Of a stretch of 31,749 nt of DNA, positions 1 to 10,488 are shown one piece after another; within the stretch, counting starts at the first letter, position 1, and every line of letters begins with the position of its first letter. A program made the translations under genes and the position numbers. Source of the DNA: Hymenopellis radicata (Eukaryota; Basidiomycota; Agaricomycetes; Agaricales; Physalacriaceae); NCBI GenBank assembly GCA_015501595.1, contig JADNRX010000576.1:1-31749 (forward strand), written 5' to 3'. Under the pieces are notes generated by a model, which worked only from the letters and a program-made list of their open reading frames with translations, did no database searches and was not told where the DNA came from.

Positions 1-779
1 AGAACTGGGGGATCCCACGTCCGTCTGGAATTATATCCCAAGTTGTTCGCATGTTAAGTTTGTTTACTTGATGCTCAGCGGTCATAGGGTGGGATTGCGC
101 ATCTCGTTGAAGACTTCTGGCCTTCGAGGCAGGCGATATCAGTGCTGGGGACGTGGGCGGAGATGTGGACACGCCGCCCAAGTCGTATTTCAGGTAAGCT
201 GTCCGCCTCAAATTCATTGTCTCCATTCAACGTAGTTTCAGTTTATTCGAGTCGGCACAGACTCACAGTACACATCGTGTATTTACGTTGTTTAGAATCG
301 ACTATTTCTATCTATCTTTTGCTGCGCTTAAGGTGCGAAAATCTCGACCAACATGTCTCGCCGCCTCACCCGAACTCATCGAGCGCGTAAAGCGCACTGT
401 TCTTGTGCCTCTGGCGGTAACCGAAGAAGTCAAGAAGTGAGTACATTGTCTAAATCAATGTTCAGGAACGAAGAAGACCAGAATAGAGAAAAGGTACGTA
501 CATCGAGTTCAATATTGTAACTAGAATCTGCGCTAATTTCTCCACACAGCGCACTACCGGCCCCGAAGCGAACGTGTTCTACCCCGTCGACGCTCCTCCC
601 GCAAATCTCCCTCGCTGGAACCCGTCGTTCTCGCGAAGCGGATGAAAACTCGCCATTTTCAACATGTCCGCAAGAATAGTCTGCGGATCCACTTGGGTAA
701 GTGCCGGCAAGCGCGACGACGACGTGGAGGAGGCCAGACGTCACAGGCCGACTCCTGGGCGATGACTGATAGAAGTATT
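1..779. other. No confident gene
   Basis: Several short open frames occur on both strands but none shows a recognisable domain or a consistent exon structure. The stretch runs into the degenerate repeat region that follows and may contain an older, more eroded unit of it. Confidence 0.4.
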
Positions 780-3115
780 TTCCTAAATGGGATGTTGAAC
801 TTTGAGAATGCGACTAGAACGGTGACGTACCATTCGTTCCTCGTCCGAAACTGTAATGTGGAGCTGAACCATGCACAGATCCAATCGCCATCAAGTTCCG
901 AATCGGGCGAACATTATGGTTCGAATTCGCGTGTGGCGTCATTCTTGGAATGCGTAGTTCTAGAGGAGATTGAGCAGGAAGCGATTAGAGGAAGGTACAT
1001 TCACCTTCTTTCTCAAACTTCGCCATGGTGACGATGGGTTGCCAGCGGGTTTGACCTCGGGAGGTTGGAAGAATGGTGACGGTGACTGGGAGTTCGGATT
1101 TTGGCTGAGCGTTATGGGCGGGATCGCGGGAGAGCGTCGATAGCGGCATCGAGCTCGACGTCTTGACGAAGCATCCGTTGTCCAGCTGGACATCTTTACG
1201 CCAATTTCCTAACTGGGCTGTTCAACTTTCGAAGTGCAATTTAAAGGTAATGTACCTGTATGGGTCGAGGCCACGGAGTTGCGCTGAATTCCCTCAGATT
1301 CAAATCGGGATCACGTCTAAATGGGATCGTTATCGATGGCAATGATTGTGGCGACTGAAATAGGTGAACCCGCCATACCAAGTCCTCCGCCCTCGTCGTT
1401 TCCGTCTGTTGTCCCGGAATTTGCGATACCGCGTACTCTTCACTTGGCGCCGTTGACGACTTTGGATCTAGGACAATTGAGTTGATACGACTTGCAATGA
1501 AAGGTGAAATGTACCTTTCCGGGGGAAACCGCCGCTGGGTATTGGCTGGACGCGCCGAGGGAGCTGAACTCGATTCTGAGCGAATTGAGCGGGTACATGT
1601 CGTCGTCCGTGGCTGCTCGGATCGCCGCTCCCAATGGAGGAAGATTTCCTGAAGCAAAAGATCAACTTTTGAACATGACGAACACGGTAACGTGCTTTAC
1701 TTCTAATTCTCGAAGACAACCCGCGGACTTAGTGCCGAGAGTAATAGATCCACATCGCCATCAATGTCCAAATGGGGTGTTGAAGTCGTTGGACTTTGTT
1801 TTCGGAAGAAGTGTGGCGTCGGATTTCCAATGGGTTGGAATGGGATCTGGAGCAACTTCAGTAGTGGATCCTAGCAAGAAATGGACTTCTTACCGTGATT
1901 CACATAGCCTCGTTCGCTTGATGGCAAAGCGAGACAGAATTTGGAGTGGGCGAGAGGCAAGCGACAACGATGTTGAAGACAAGACCGCCGCGAGTATCGG
2001 CCCGAGGAACACGACGAGATGGTGTTAAGCACTTGGATAACCCGTTATTGAGGTCGTCAGAGTCGTCTTGAGGATTATTTCCTTGTTTGGATGTTGAACT
2101 TTCGAAGCAGTGTAATTTCACGGTAACGTACCTTTCCTAATTCTCTGGAACCGAACACGAGTGATTAACAGTCAATTCCAACAGATCCAGATCATCATCA
2201 AGGCCGAATGAAGCCGTCGTTGATTACTCATTACGCGGCGCTGGGTATTTCCTGTCGTCCTGGTCTAAATTCAGCCGTGCTCTCACCCTCAGTAGACCGA
2301 TGAATCGATAGGACCTACCGAGATCCTAGCATCAATGTCGCTATGCTCCTTCTCTGAGCCTACTGAGGTCGGTCCTGGAACAGTTGAGCGGGTACGACAT
2401 GTTGATTAAAGGTAAAAGTCACCGTTTCACCTGCTCGGAAACTAACCTCAGATTATCATCAAAGATGACGGCCAATTTCACTGCCAATCTTGCCCCGCGG
2501 CGAGTGAAATCTCGCTTCCCAAAGCTGAAGGCTTCTGTTTCTGTTTCATGCTGGCTTGAAGGTAGAGGGCGCCGTATGAAGTCTGTCTCGAGTGAACTGA
2601 CATAGAGCTTGTTGGTTGGAGACACGCGGAGACGTCAAGACGTACCAACCTCAAGCGAACCGAACTCACACCGCCTGTCTCTCGATACCCCGTTGTCGCG
2701 TACTCTGGCGTCAGTCGATGTGTCGGGCGATACCAAATCCAATTCTAAAGGAATTGAGCGGGTACCGCAGTGGAAAGGAAAGGTAAAGCCCACCGTTTCC
2801 AAGGCGAAAACTAACTAATGCGAAAACCGTCAGATTTACAGCGGAAATAGAGACAAATTCACCATACATTTTTGCCCCGCAGCGAGCAACATCTCGCTGG
2901 CCAAAGGTGAAGGATCCGTTTCCATTTGACTGGGACGTGGTAGCGTGATGGTGAGGATCGATTCTGAGTCTTCGAACGATCTGACTTGGGAATCTGTTAG
3001 CCGGATACACGCGGAGGTGTGACGATGTACGAACCTCAAGCCCGCGCCACTCGTCTCGCAGAACCTCATCGCCAAACACCTCGCCGTCATCGTCTCCAAG
3101 GTCAGACTGGGGCAA
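780..3115 (+). repeat. Degenerate tandem units with intron-like junctions
   Basis: At least six related segments recur, near 780, 1205, 1470/1660, 2085, 2375 and 2745, spaced roughly 300-450 bp. Each has a short stretch resembling TTGAACTTTCGAA or AATTGAGCGGGTAC. A GTAA/GTGA donor-like site and 40-65 nt ending in CAG follow, then a segment starting ATCCA.ATC or ATTA/ATTTA. The last two units are the most alike: they share a CCCCGC-GCGAG block, an ATCTCGCT block and a GAAGG block about 375 bp apart. This looks like an array of duplicated exon-intron-exon modules of an unidentified repeat-protein gene, now full of stops. No protein family could be named, so the coding interpretation is inference. 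The repetition itself is seen directly, although the units are strongly diverged. Confidence 0.55.
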
Positions 3116-4291
3116 CGGGATTCCAAATTCGGTTCTGGATGACCTGAGATGGCGTACTAGTATTGAAATGGAGTAGAGAACCCACCTCCCTCGAATCAGT
3201 GCAACGTCCTCGAGCTCGTCGTCCTGGATGATATTGACGGTAGTGATGTGAGTGTAGTAAGGGGAGTGCTAAGCCGATCTCGTCGAAACTTAAGCTTTGA
3301 ATGGAGGGACCTGAGTATGTGTATTCCCTCAACTTGTCTCGCATTTTGTTGAGGTTCCGCTCATGTTTTTGAGATGATTTTACATTTGTTCAGTTCACAT
3401 TGTTGAGGGGATTTCAACCGTGCATAAGGGAATGACACCGCTGAGATTCTCAGAACATGCATAGAATAATTCGGCTCAAGAGTGAACATGTGTTGCCAGG
3501 GCCATTTATCGTGCCACACTTTCTCGCCGCGGTCGTCGGATGACCAGGACTTGTGTTGTGAATCCTCAGTGTTGTATGTTGGAAAATGTGGACAAGTATA
3601 TATCGTTCGAAGGCCACAGAGAAGGCCTTTCACGTCGTGGTGAGGGGACAGGAAACAGAGGATACTTGAAATCGCAGTTCGGGACAGCCAAAGTCTAACA
3701 AGCGCCTGTGTCGTCAGACCACCTGATCCAACTCTAAGCAATCAACAAACGAACCTACAGCACCGCCACCTCCAGGGAGTATAAAGAGGGCGCGGACGCC
3801 AGCCAAGTGCCCTCAGTTTCCCCCCCAGGTTTCCTACTATGCCTCGTGTCCGGTGCCACGGTGACGACCGCCCTCGTGGACTGTGCGGCCTCCTGGCGGC
3901 CTGAGCGTGCTTAAATGAATGTCGCGACCCCAGCTTCCGCACAGTTGGTACCGGCACCGATTTCTTTTTTTTTGTGCGCCACACTAATTATACGAGGTCA
4001 CGCACTTTCGTAGTATGATCTGTGTACCCCGACTTCTTTGTTTTGCTCCCTGATACCTTCGGGAGGGGAAACCATTGTCAAAATTTCGAAAAGTGAAGTT
4101 GGACTTGAGTGATTTTTTGAAAACAGACGCGGGTCGTTGCAAAGTTGACGCGTCCCGGCTGGCAGCGGCTGCAAATCCCTTTCCTTATTTAGTGCATTTC
4201 TGGTTCAGACTGAAAATATATGTTCCATTAACCTTTGCCTACCAAGCCATCAAAGATCAAGTGTTCAGTGCCACAACAACGCCTACCTAGT
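3116..4291. other. Intergenic; no recognisable gene
   Basis: No open frame here has family features. A TATAAA-containing sequence at about 3779-3785 (GGGAGTATAAAGAGG) lies some 55 bp before an ATG at 3840 that opens only 21 codons. It could be the remains of a promoter and first exon, possibly of the GMC oxidoreductase whose 3' part lies downstream, but nothing in between resembles a GMC N-terminal domain. Confidence 0.35.
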
Positions 4292-5055
4292 TCAACTTCT
4301 TCTCCGCCGGCGGCGCCAAACACGTCCTACATCTCCATGGCCGTAGCACACGTCCACCCTCTCTCCCGCGGCTCCATCGTAAGTCCCCTCAAAGACGCGC
4401 AGTGGTCTTGACATTCTCTAGCACATCAACTCTACGTCAATCAACGATCATCCCAAAATCGACCCCAACTTTCTCGACTCCGCGTGGGATCAGTGGTTTC
4501 TCGCAAAAGCCAGCGCATACGGCCGTAAGCTTCTCCAAACGCACGCCCTGCAGGAGGTGCTCGTCTCAGAGGAGACCTACCCTGGCGGTATGTTAACTTT
4601 CCCGTTGACGGACCGGGCTGAATCTACTGCTTCAGCGTCTGTCCAGACCGACGATCAGTGGATACAGTACGTCAAGGAGGGCGTTAACGCCGGTGTAAGC
4701 TTCTATTCAATATTGGCTGGCGTCTCAATTACTCGCCGAACTTAGTACCACTCAATCGGCTCGGCGTCTATGATGCCCCAGGAGAAGAATGGCGTCGTTG
4801 ACGCGTCTTTGAAGGTTTACGGGTGAGATTCATTCCGCACCACCCTCGATGTACTGAATCCGACCATTCAGAACGAGAAACGTCCGCGTTGTAGATCTCT
4901 CCACGATGCCTCTGCATATCTCTGCTCATACCCAGGTACGTTGATTTGTCGCCGTTTTCTGTCTCCCGCCCGCACTAACCGTCTTGCGACAGGCTGCGGC
5001 ATATACCTTTGGCGAGATAGCTGCCGACTTGATCATTGCCGATTCACGAACATAA
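4292..5055 (+). pseudogene. GMC oxidoreductase, C-terminal part only (5'-truncated)
   Basis: Six in-frame exons can be joined: 4292-4378, 4422-4587, 4636-4694, 4746-4822, 4872-4935 and 4993-5055. Introns are 43-57 nt with GT/AG ends. The product carries the signatures of the GMC oxidoreductase C-terminal domain (glucose/alcohol/aryl-alcohol oxidase family, FAD-dependent). These are an HPLSRGSI motif, an INSTS..DHPKIDPNFL segment, a YHSIGSASM motif holding the first catalytic His, GVVD..LKVYG, and SAHTQ holding the second active-site His, followed by AYTFGEIAADLI. There is no stop or frameshift in about 190 codons. The FAD-binding Rossmann fold (GxGxxG) and the first two thirds of the usual 550-600 aa are missing: upstream sequence shows no GMC similarity. 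This is therefore either a truncated gene copy or an unusual isolated substrate domain. A pseudogene is the safer reading. Confidence 0.82.
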
Positions 5056-5914
5056 CGCGTTCAAGACTCCTTCCGTTTTCTGTACGGTTTACTATTTTGG
5101 ATGTATTTTCTTTCTGTATTTGAACTGCGACAATCACGTCCCCCAAGACACGACGCTGCGTTCAATTAATCGATCGGCGTCTTGCGGCCATTCAGACTCG
5201 GACTACTGCAGTCCCGATGGAAATATTGTGATTCGTGGGGTCTCGGCGCGACGCGATTGGTCTGCACAGTGCAACATCGTTGGAAAGCGAAGCTGATAGT
5301 GCGTTGATGTCTGTGAACATTGAAGTCTGTGTGGTTTCCATAACATAGGCTCGTCAGAATAAGAACAATGCACCTTCAAAATGCGCAGTTCGTACTTGGA
5401 AAGCCCTGCATTTACGCAGTGTCAGGATTGGCTATTACTAGAATGCTGTCATGTCAGCATCGCGGGATAGTAGACTGTTCTGAAGGCTCTGATCCTGTCA
5501 AGATCCTGTCCCGGCAAGTTAAAAGACAAAAAGGAAAATTCCTGGCCCATGTGCCATCCCTACACTTTTTCCGGTGAACCTGCGCTTCTATCAATAGTTG
5601 CAGAAACGACCCGTTCTACGCCACAATGTGCCACGTGGGGGCCTTCCTCTGGTCAGCGAATCGACGTCTGAAACGGAGAGAATGGCGCGTTTTCTGGACG
5701 TCGTTCTACTGGAATTGTGTATTGTCCGAATTGTAAGCGGATAGATAGATAGAGATATTTTATGTACTTAACCTGCATCTAGCCCATAAAAAGAACACGG
5801 CAGGGTCCGTACTACAATAACTCGTACCGAATGCTATCCCAACATTGTTAACACAGGTCAGCCCCGTAAGGTACGCCCGGATTAAGTCTGGTGGGGAGGA
5901 TGGACCTACCATTA
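5056..5914. other. Intergenic; no recognisable gene
   Basis: Open frames of 60-86 codons occur but without domain features or coherent splice sites. A minor GATA-rich run (GATAGATAGATAGAGATA, near 5741) is the only low-complexity feature. Confidence 0.4.
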
Positions 5915-6260
5915 GACATCACTCAACATGCGGGAGCGCAGCTGGATTAGGAGCGGGGCAGCACACTCCAGCAAGACAGTAACTCACCCTCCATGCCCTC
6001 TCCACATAAGCGGCACAGGCCAATCTCGCGGCAAAGGGTCTCGTTGTCCTTCCGGTTGGCAGCTTCCACCGCCAATAGACGAGACCCCGTAACAAGACGC
6101 GTCAGAGCTAGCTGATGAGGAGGTGTTCGAAGTAGCAAATAGACCCGAAGATCCGTCTCGTAAGCCCACCGACCTTGTCTCCGATTCATCAAGAGAGCAG
6201 GCGCTGCTCCTCTAGCTCCACCTTGAGTCGATCCTTCCGCGCCTGTAATATTGAGGTGCG
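5915..6260 (-). pseudogene. LINE-type retroelement C-terminal relic
   Basis: Read on the minus strand, this segment encodes ARKDRLKVELEEQRLL, then DLRVYLLLRTPPHQLALTRL, LAVE, and a zinc-knuckle-like C-x2-C (GLCRLCGEGMEGE). After a one-base frameshift near 5979, LLECAAPLLIQLRSRML follows. This order (basic helix, R..PH.LALTRLL, CR.CG..VEDE.H.LL.C, L..LR...L) is the pattern I associate with the C-terminal portion of reverse-transcriptase/endonuclease proteins of non-LTR elements that are abundant in Agaricomycete genomes. The assignment is from memory of the pattern, not from a search. No reverse transcriptase core is present. Stops and the frameshift make it a relic. Confidence 0.55.
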
Positions 6261-6811
6261 TAGGGTGTTAACACCTTGAACAGTAGATAGTGTCGATAAC
6301 CAGTCATCAGGAAGTCGTGCAGAGTGACGGCAGCGATAAAACATACTGGCCCCGAGTTCGACCGTGTCACGTAAGGAGCTCAGACGCGTACCAAAACACG
6401 CAAAGCGCGCCCCGACGCGTTGTGTATCGAATATGAGTGTGACGCTTATCGAGGCTTATCGTATTCAAATATTGAACAAGAGGACCGCGACAAGTAGTGG
6501 TAAGTCGGAGTTCAGTACTGCGTTGACCCTTTGCACACTTTTACTCAGATCCAGTTCAAACATTATAATGTTTCCATAACTTGCTTTCCCTGAAAAAAAA
6601 AACTACTCCAAACATAGCGAAATTGTCCAATGTCCAGAAATGTCAAGTCGTCTATTTTGTACATTCATCGTGAACAATGATAACAACTGAATATGGATAA
6701 AGTAGGGTATGGAACGACAAGAAAAACGTTGAAGAAAGAGTGCTGGAGGAGAAAACGTCACTGTATGCGTGTCTAATCGCTATAATACAAAATCCCGGGC
6801 CTGTCAAACGT
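6261..6811. other. Intergenic; 3' flank of the perilipin-like gene
   Basis: No gene recognised. AT-rich sequence including a run of nine A at about 6593-6601 lies some 210-220 bp past the stop codon of the minus-strand gene that ends at 6812. No clear polyadenylation signal could be fixed. Confidence 0.35.
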
Positions 6812-7994
6812 TCACTGCGCGTGTCCGTTGACGCCATTCACCATTGGTGCAGGCTCAGCAGAGGCGGCAGCCGCGCGCCCGCGAGCAAGCAGATCCGAAA
6901 CGCTCGTCCTGAGGCTCTCGAGCATAGGCGATACAGTCACGCTAACCTCGTGTGTCATCTTTCCAACCTTCTCCTGAACGCTCAAGTCCTTGGTCAACAT
7001 GATGGTACGGAGATCGTTGATGGTGGTGCCGAGCTTCTGAGACACGTCAGTGTACATTTCCTGAGCGCCTGGAGGGAAACGGCTCTGGAGCTGTGTCGTA
7101 GAGTTGTGCAAGGTGGTGGTCGCAGAGGTCTGGATGGAGGAGGCCATGGCGGCTGTCGACGATTGGACTTTCTCGAGTTCAGCGAGCAAGGTCTCGGAGA
7201 GAGTGTGGACACGGGTTTTGGCGGAGGTGATGGAGGTTGATGCGAGAGCGCTCATGTTTTGTGAAGTCTCCATGGCCTTTTTACTGCGTAGAAAAGATAA
7301 GAGATCCGCTGATAGAGCGAGAAAAATCACACATACACGAGAGCGGAATGTTCTTGGAACTGCTTCACCTGCTCGGCAGAGTAGCCGTAGACCGACCTGG
7401 AGAGAGCGAGCGCACGTTGATACTGGTACTGAGTGCTTTCGGGAGAGGAGGGACGAGAATCAGGGTTGATTTTCGTGTAAGCCCCTTCGACGTAGTTCAT
7501 GATAGGAGCGAATTGCTGGAATGAAATACGTTAGGATTATAGGGGTAATTCGAGGTGATTACTCGGCTTACCTGGTCGATGCCTTGGGCGACATGGAAAG
7601 CTGGCTGCCTGACCTTCTCGTCAATAACCTTGGATGCACTTGCCCGCCTTTCGCGGACAAACGAGGCAACCTCTTCTGGCTTGGTCGTGAAGGCGCGGGG
7701 GTACTTGGACTCGACGACGTCGACCGCCTTGTTCGCGTAGCCATCGGCGCGTACGATGAGAGGGGCGAAACGGAGTTGGATGGGCTCAGCATACTTGTAG
7801 GCCGACGTCGAGATACCCTTTGCCGTCGAGTAGGGCGACCTAGTGTAGGCATTCGACGCGAGTGTCTCACTTATGGTCGCAAGCGACGAAGAGATGAGAG
7901 GGATGGAAATGAGACGAGAGAGCGCCGTAAACTCTGGCGGCGTCGAAGACTCCGTTGGCATCGGGATGGAGGACGTCTCGGTCTTTGTCGACAT
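6812..7994 (-). CDS. Perilipin-like lipid-droplet protein
   Basis: Three exons are predicted: 7994-7572, 7515-7337 and 7283-6812. The introns are 56 and 53 nt (donors GTAAGC and GTATGT), giving 357 aa. The chosen Met (MSTKTETSS) is preferred over an in-frame upstream Met at 8096 because similarity begins here. The N-terminal domain has the fungal perilipin pattern: LSRLISIPLISSSL..ISETL, YTRSPYSTAKGIS, then APLIVRADGYANKAVDVVESKYP. The pattern AFHVAQGIDQ.FAPIMNYVEG spans the first intron. The C-terminal half is a long amphipathic, Ala/Ser/Thr/Gln-rich helical region ending NGVNGHAQ. The family (fungal MPL1/CAP20-like, Perilipin domain) coats lipid droplets and controls triacylglycerol storage. 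No frameshifts are seen. Transmembrane segments are absent, as expected for a peripheral droplet protein. Confidence 0.85.
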
Positions 7995-8057
7995 GGTGGA
8001 GAGCGGTAAAAAAGCGAAAGGGTAAGAGCGAAACTGCAGTCTGGCTCCCTCCCACTT

Positions 8058-8099
8058 GATATAGGCGCTGATTGACATGTGAAAAACTAGATGCACGTG
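8058..8099. promoter_or_regulatory. Putative promoter elements upstream of the perilipin-like gene
   Basis: A TATATC box on the minus strand (8058-8063) sits 64-69 bp before the start codon. Further upstream, CATGTGAAAA (8076-8085, plus strand) is one base from the yeast inositol/choline element CATGTGAAAT. A perfect palindromic E-box CACGTG lies at 8094-8099. For a lipid-storage gene, bHLH-type control is plausible, but whether these sites are used is inference. Confidence 0.3.
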
Positions 8100-9177
8100 A
8101 TCTCGATCTGAATCCTCGTCCGCATTTGGTCAAACTGCCTTCCTTCTTGATTTTTTCCTTGTCCTGACCACGTAAGGCTTATCTGTGCTCCTGTTCGCGT
8201 ATCTATCATCGCTTCAAGGTGCATCGTTTACGCACGAATGCCACTGCTCTTTGATAATCACAGTCTTACCTCACTGCGCGCGTCTTTCATGTGAATTTCG
8301 GCGTTATCTGCATGAGATTTTCTTTGAAATTTGATCGAGGATGTCCTCTCTGCTCCAGCCGCCTCCAGAAATGGTGGAGTCCGCGCCTCTTCCGACTCCT
8401 TTTATCTCGTGTATTCTGCTTGGATCGCCAAACCCGAACACCCGCTGCGCACAACACTCAAATGGCCGGCCTCAGGCTTGTGTTTTCAATGGTTCTGTCT
8501 GCCTGATTTCATACCGTAACATCGTTCCCCTTTGATCTACCGGAATGCTACTGAGCCCATTCTGCTCATGACGGACCTCCTTGGGGATCCAAGCTCTCAC
8601 ACTATCTCGACAGTTCTATGGCGCCTCGTGCATCTAACGTTCCTATCCGCGGAACATAGAACAATGCTGTACCAGTCCTTCAACGTTTCTGTTAGCTCTA
8701 GCCTCTCGACAATCATTGATTTCGTTACACAATCAACTGTACCACCGGAGCCCAGGCCAGTCGCGTCTGACTCGTAACGGCACAAATCGCGTGTTATTGG
8801 CCTGTACTCTCACGTCCATCGCCGGCTTCTTCCGATTCGCGTTTTCTCTGGAGACTCTACTTCATGCATGATGCGTGGGTTCTTGCAATGCGGGAGGAAG
8901 AGGGACTCCGGGGTGGAACGGCCATTGTGGGCCCAAAGCAGAAGATGCGTATCCCAACCTCCACAGCCCTTCCATGAATACAAAAAAGCAATCTAAGCCT
9001 TAAAGGAAACGACCCTCTTCGAAGCACCTACTGAGACTCAAGCGCCTCGTTCCGCGCTTGCCAATATGAACTTGACTGTTGGCACTGCCCCGGAAATCTC
9101 CTTCATCCGCACAGTCCACGCTCAAATGCCTACCTAAAAGGAACCGCACACCCTACGGTTCGGCTTTAAACACTTAA
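8100..9177. other. Intergenic; no confident gene
   Basis: Open frames at 8331-8519 and 8532-8777 (+) lie in different frames. They could be exons of one small gene or debris: no family was recognised, and no intron that joins them cleanly was found. The rest holds nothing identifiable. Confidence 0.35.
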
Positions 9178-9423
9178 TATACAGCTAGCTGCGAAACTAT
9201 GTGAACTCCGACGGATTTCTTCTCGTTAGAATTTTTGCTCAGGTACCTGTCGAGAAGGGCCGATTGGCAAGATCCGGATGCTCGAACTGAGTCGAGCACG
9301 ACGGGATTGGCCCAAATGTAGTAATAGGTCACTCCGGAATCGTCTCGGTGCGCCTCTCCCTGAGCAGAAATTGTGAAGAGGTAAAATGTCAAATAGTTCA
9401 CATAGTTTCGCAGCTGGCTGTAA
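9178..9423. mobile_element. Small inverted-repeat element, MITE-like with TA ends
   Basis: The left end TACAGCTAGCTGCGAAACTATGTGAACT (about 9180-9207) is matched in inverted orientation by the right end (about 9395-9422) with one mismatch over 28 bp. Each inverted end is bounded by TA, so the unit looks like TA-CAGC...GCTG-TA, about 240 bp long. That fits a non-autonomous Tc1/mariner-type MITE, which duplicates TA, but two TAs alone are weak evidence. It has no coding capacity. A long hairpin transcript is the alternative reading. Confidence 0.6.
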
Positions 9424-10488
9424 ACGGTGTACGACGTCGTACTTCAAATACTTACCCTCGAGAGAAGACAATAATCATGGCCAGTTCTCCATTCTTTCCT
9501 TACTCCATGTGATTGGCGGAAAATCTGACACGCATACTGGACTGAATGCAAACGATGATTGTGCGCTCACAGTGTCTGTCAGCCTGAGCGCGATCCTGCG
9601 CGTATGTTATTTTATGGACATCGACACTGTCGGTAGTAATGAGTGGGTCACTACTCCACGAACTTATTTCATTCAACTACGTACCGTCTTATCAAAGGAC
9701 TGGCCTGGCCGCGTTGTCGCCGAGTGACTGAAAGGGCCGAAGTGAGTATATAAGTACAACTCAGTTATAGCTGTTATAACTCAATCCGGCACTGATGGCC
9801 CAATAACTGAACCCATGCCCTACTAGGACGCGCGCGCATTTCCAAGCTGGACATCTCCCGCCGCTTCTGTACTAGAACGTGCGATCCAACAAGTCCCCTT
9901 GTTCACGGATGACTCCGCGGTGAATGTAGACACCTCCTCCGGTGATAGACTAAACCTTCGCACATAGCAGCCAGCTCAAAGTCGAAGAGGCGGTTTGATG
10001 CGCCACGATAGACCGTGTTCCTGGAGCAGGAGTGGTACGGTGCTGCCGTTATTGAACTTGAACTTCTTATTTCGTCAAGTGTCACGTTATTCTACAATAA
10101 CTAATCATACGAGAGTTGTCGTGCCTCGCCCGAAGTCGGACGAAGCAGCCACGCCACAGGTACAACATGCATCGGGATCCCGGCTAGACTACAAGCTCGT
10201 GAAATCGGGAAGGGTGCTCCAGGACTTAGCATCTGCGTACCGCCGCTGCAGACTTCTTGAACTCTTCCCGCTCCCACACCCACACAATTGGGGCCATTCC
10301 CAAGAGAACCAGTCAATCGACATTCAATTATCTCGTGTACAAGTCACACATTATGAAAGAAGCCTAAGATGAGTTACAAGGTAGTAAGTATGTGGTCCGT
10401 AAATGCGTGCATATATTATAAGTAGGGGAAAAACGAGGAACCCAGTAATCCCATAGGTAAGAAAGGTAAACTAACAGCTCTATCAAGG
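9424..10488. other. Intergenic; no recognisable gene
   Basis: Short open frames on both strands (such as 9386-9727 + and 9995-10372 +) show no domain features or plausible splice partners. The right end is the 3' flank of the transporter gene. Confidence 0.4.

Noticed and set aside
1504..2028. 174-codon plus-strand ORF
   Set aside because: It crosses several repeat-unit junctions with intron-like sequence and shows no family features, so it is probably fortuitous.
5735..5760. GATA microsatellite
   Set aside because: Only three to four imperfect units, too short to matter.
6740..8009. Long plus-strand frames (6740-7240 and 7521-8009) opposite the perilipin-like gene
   Set aside because: They are antisense shadows of well-supported exons, with low-complexity Arg/Gly composition and no family features.
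7995..8096. Upstream in-frame Met of the perilipin-like gene (8096)
   Set aside because: The extra 34 residues include the TATA-like promoter sequence and are not part of the family N-terminus.
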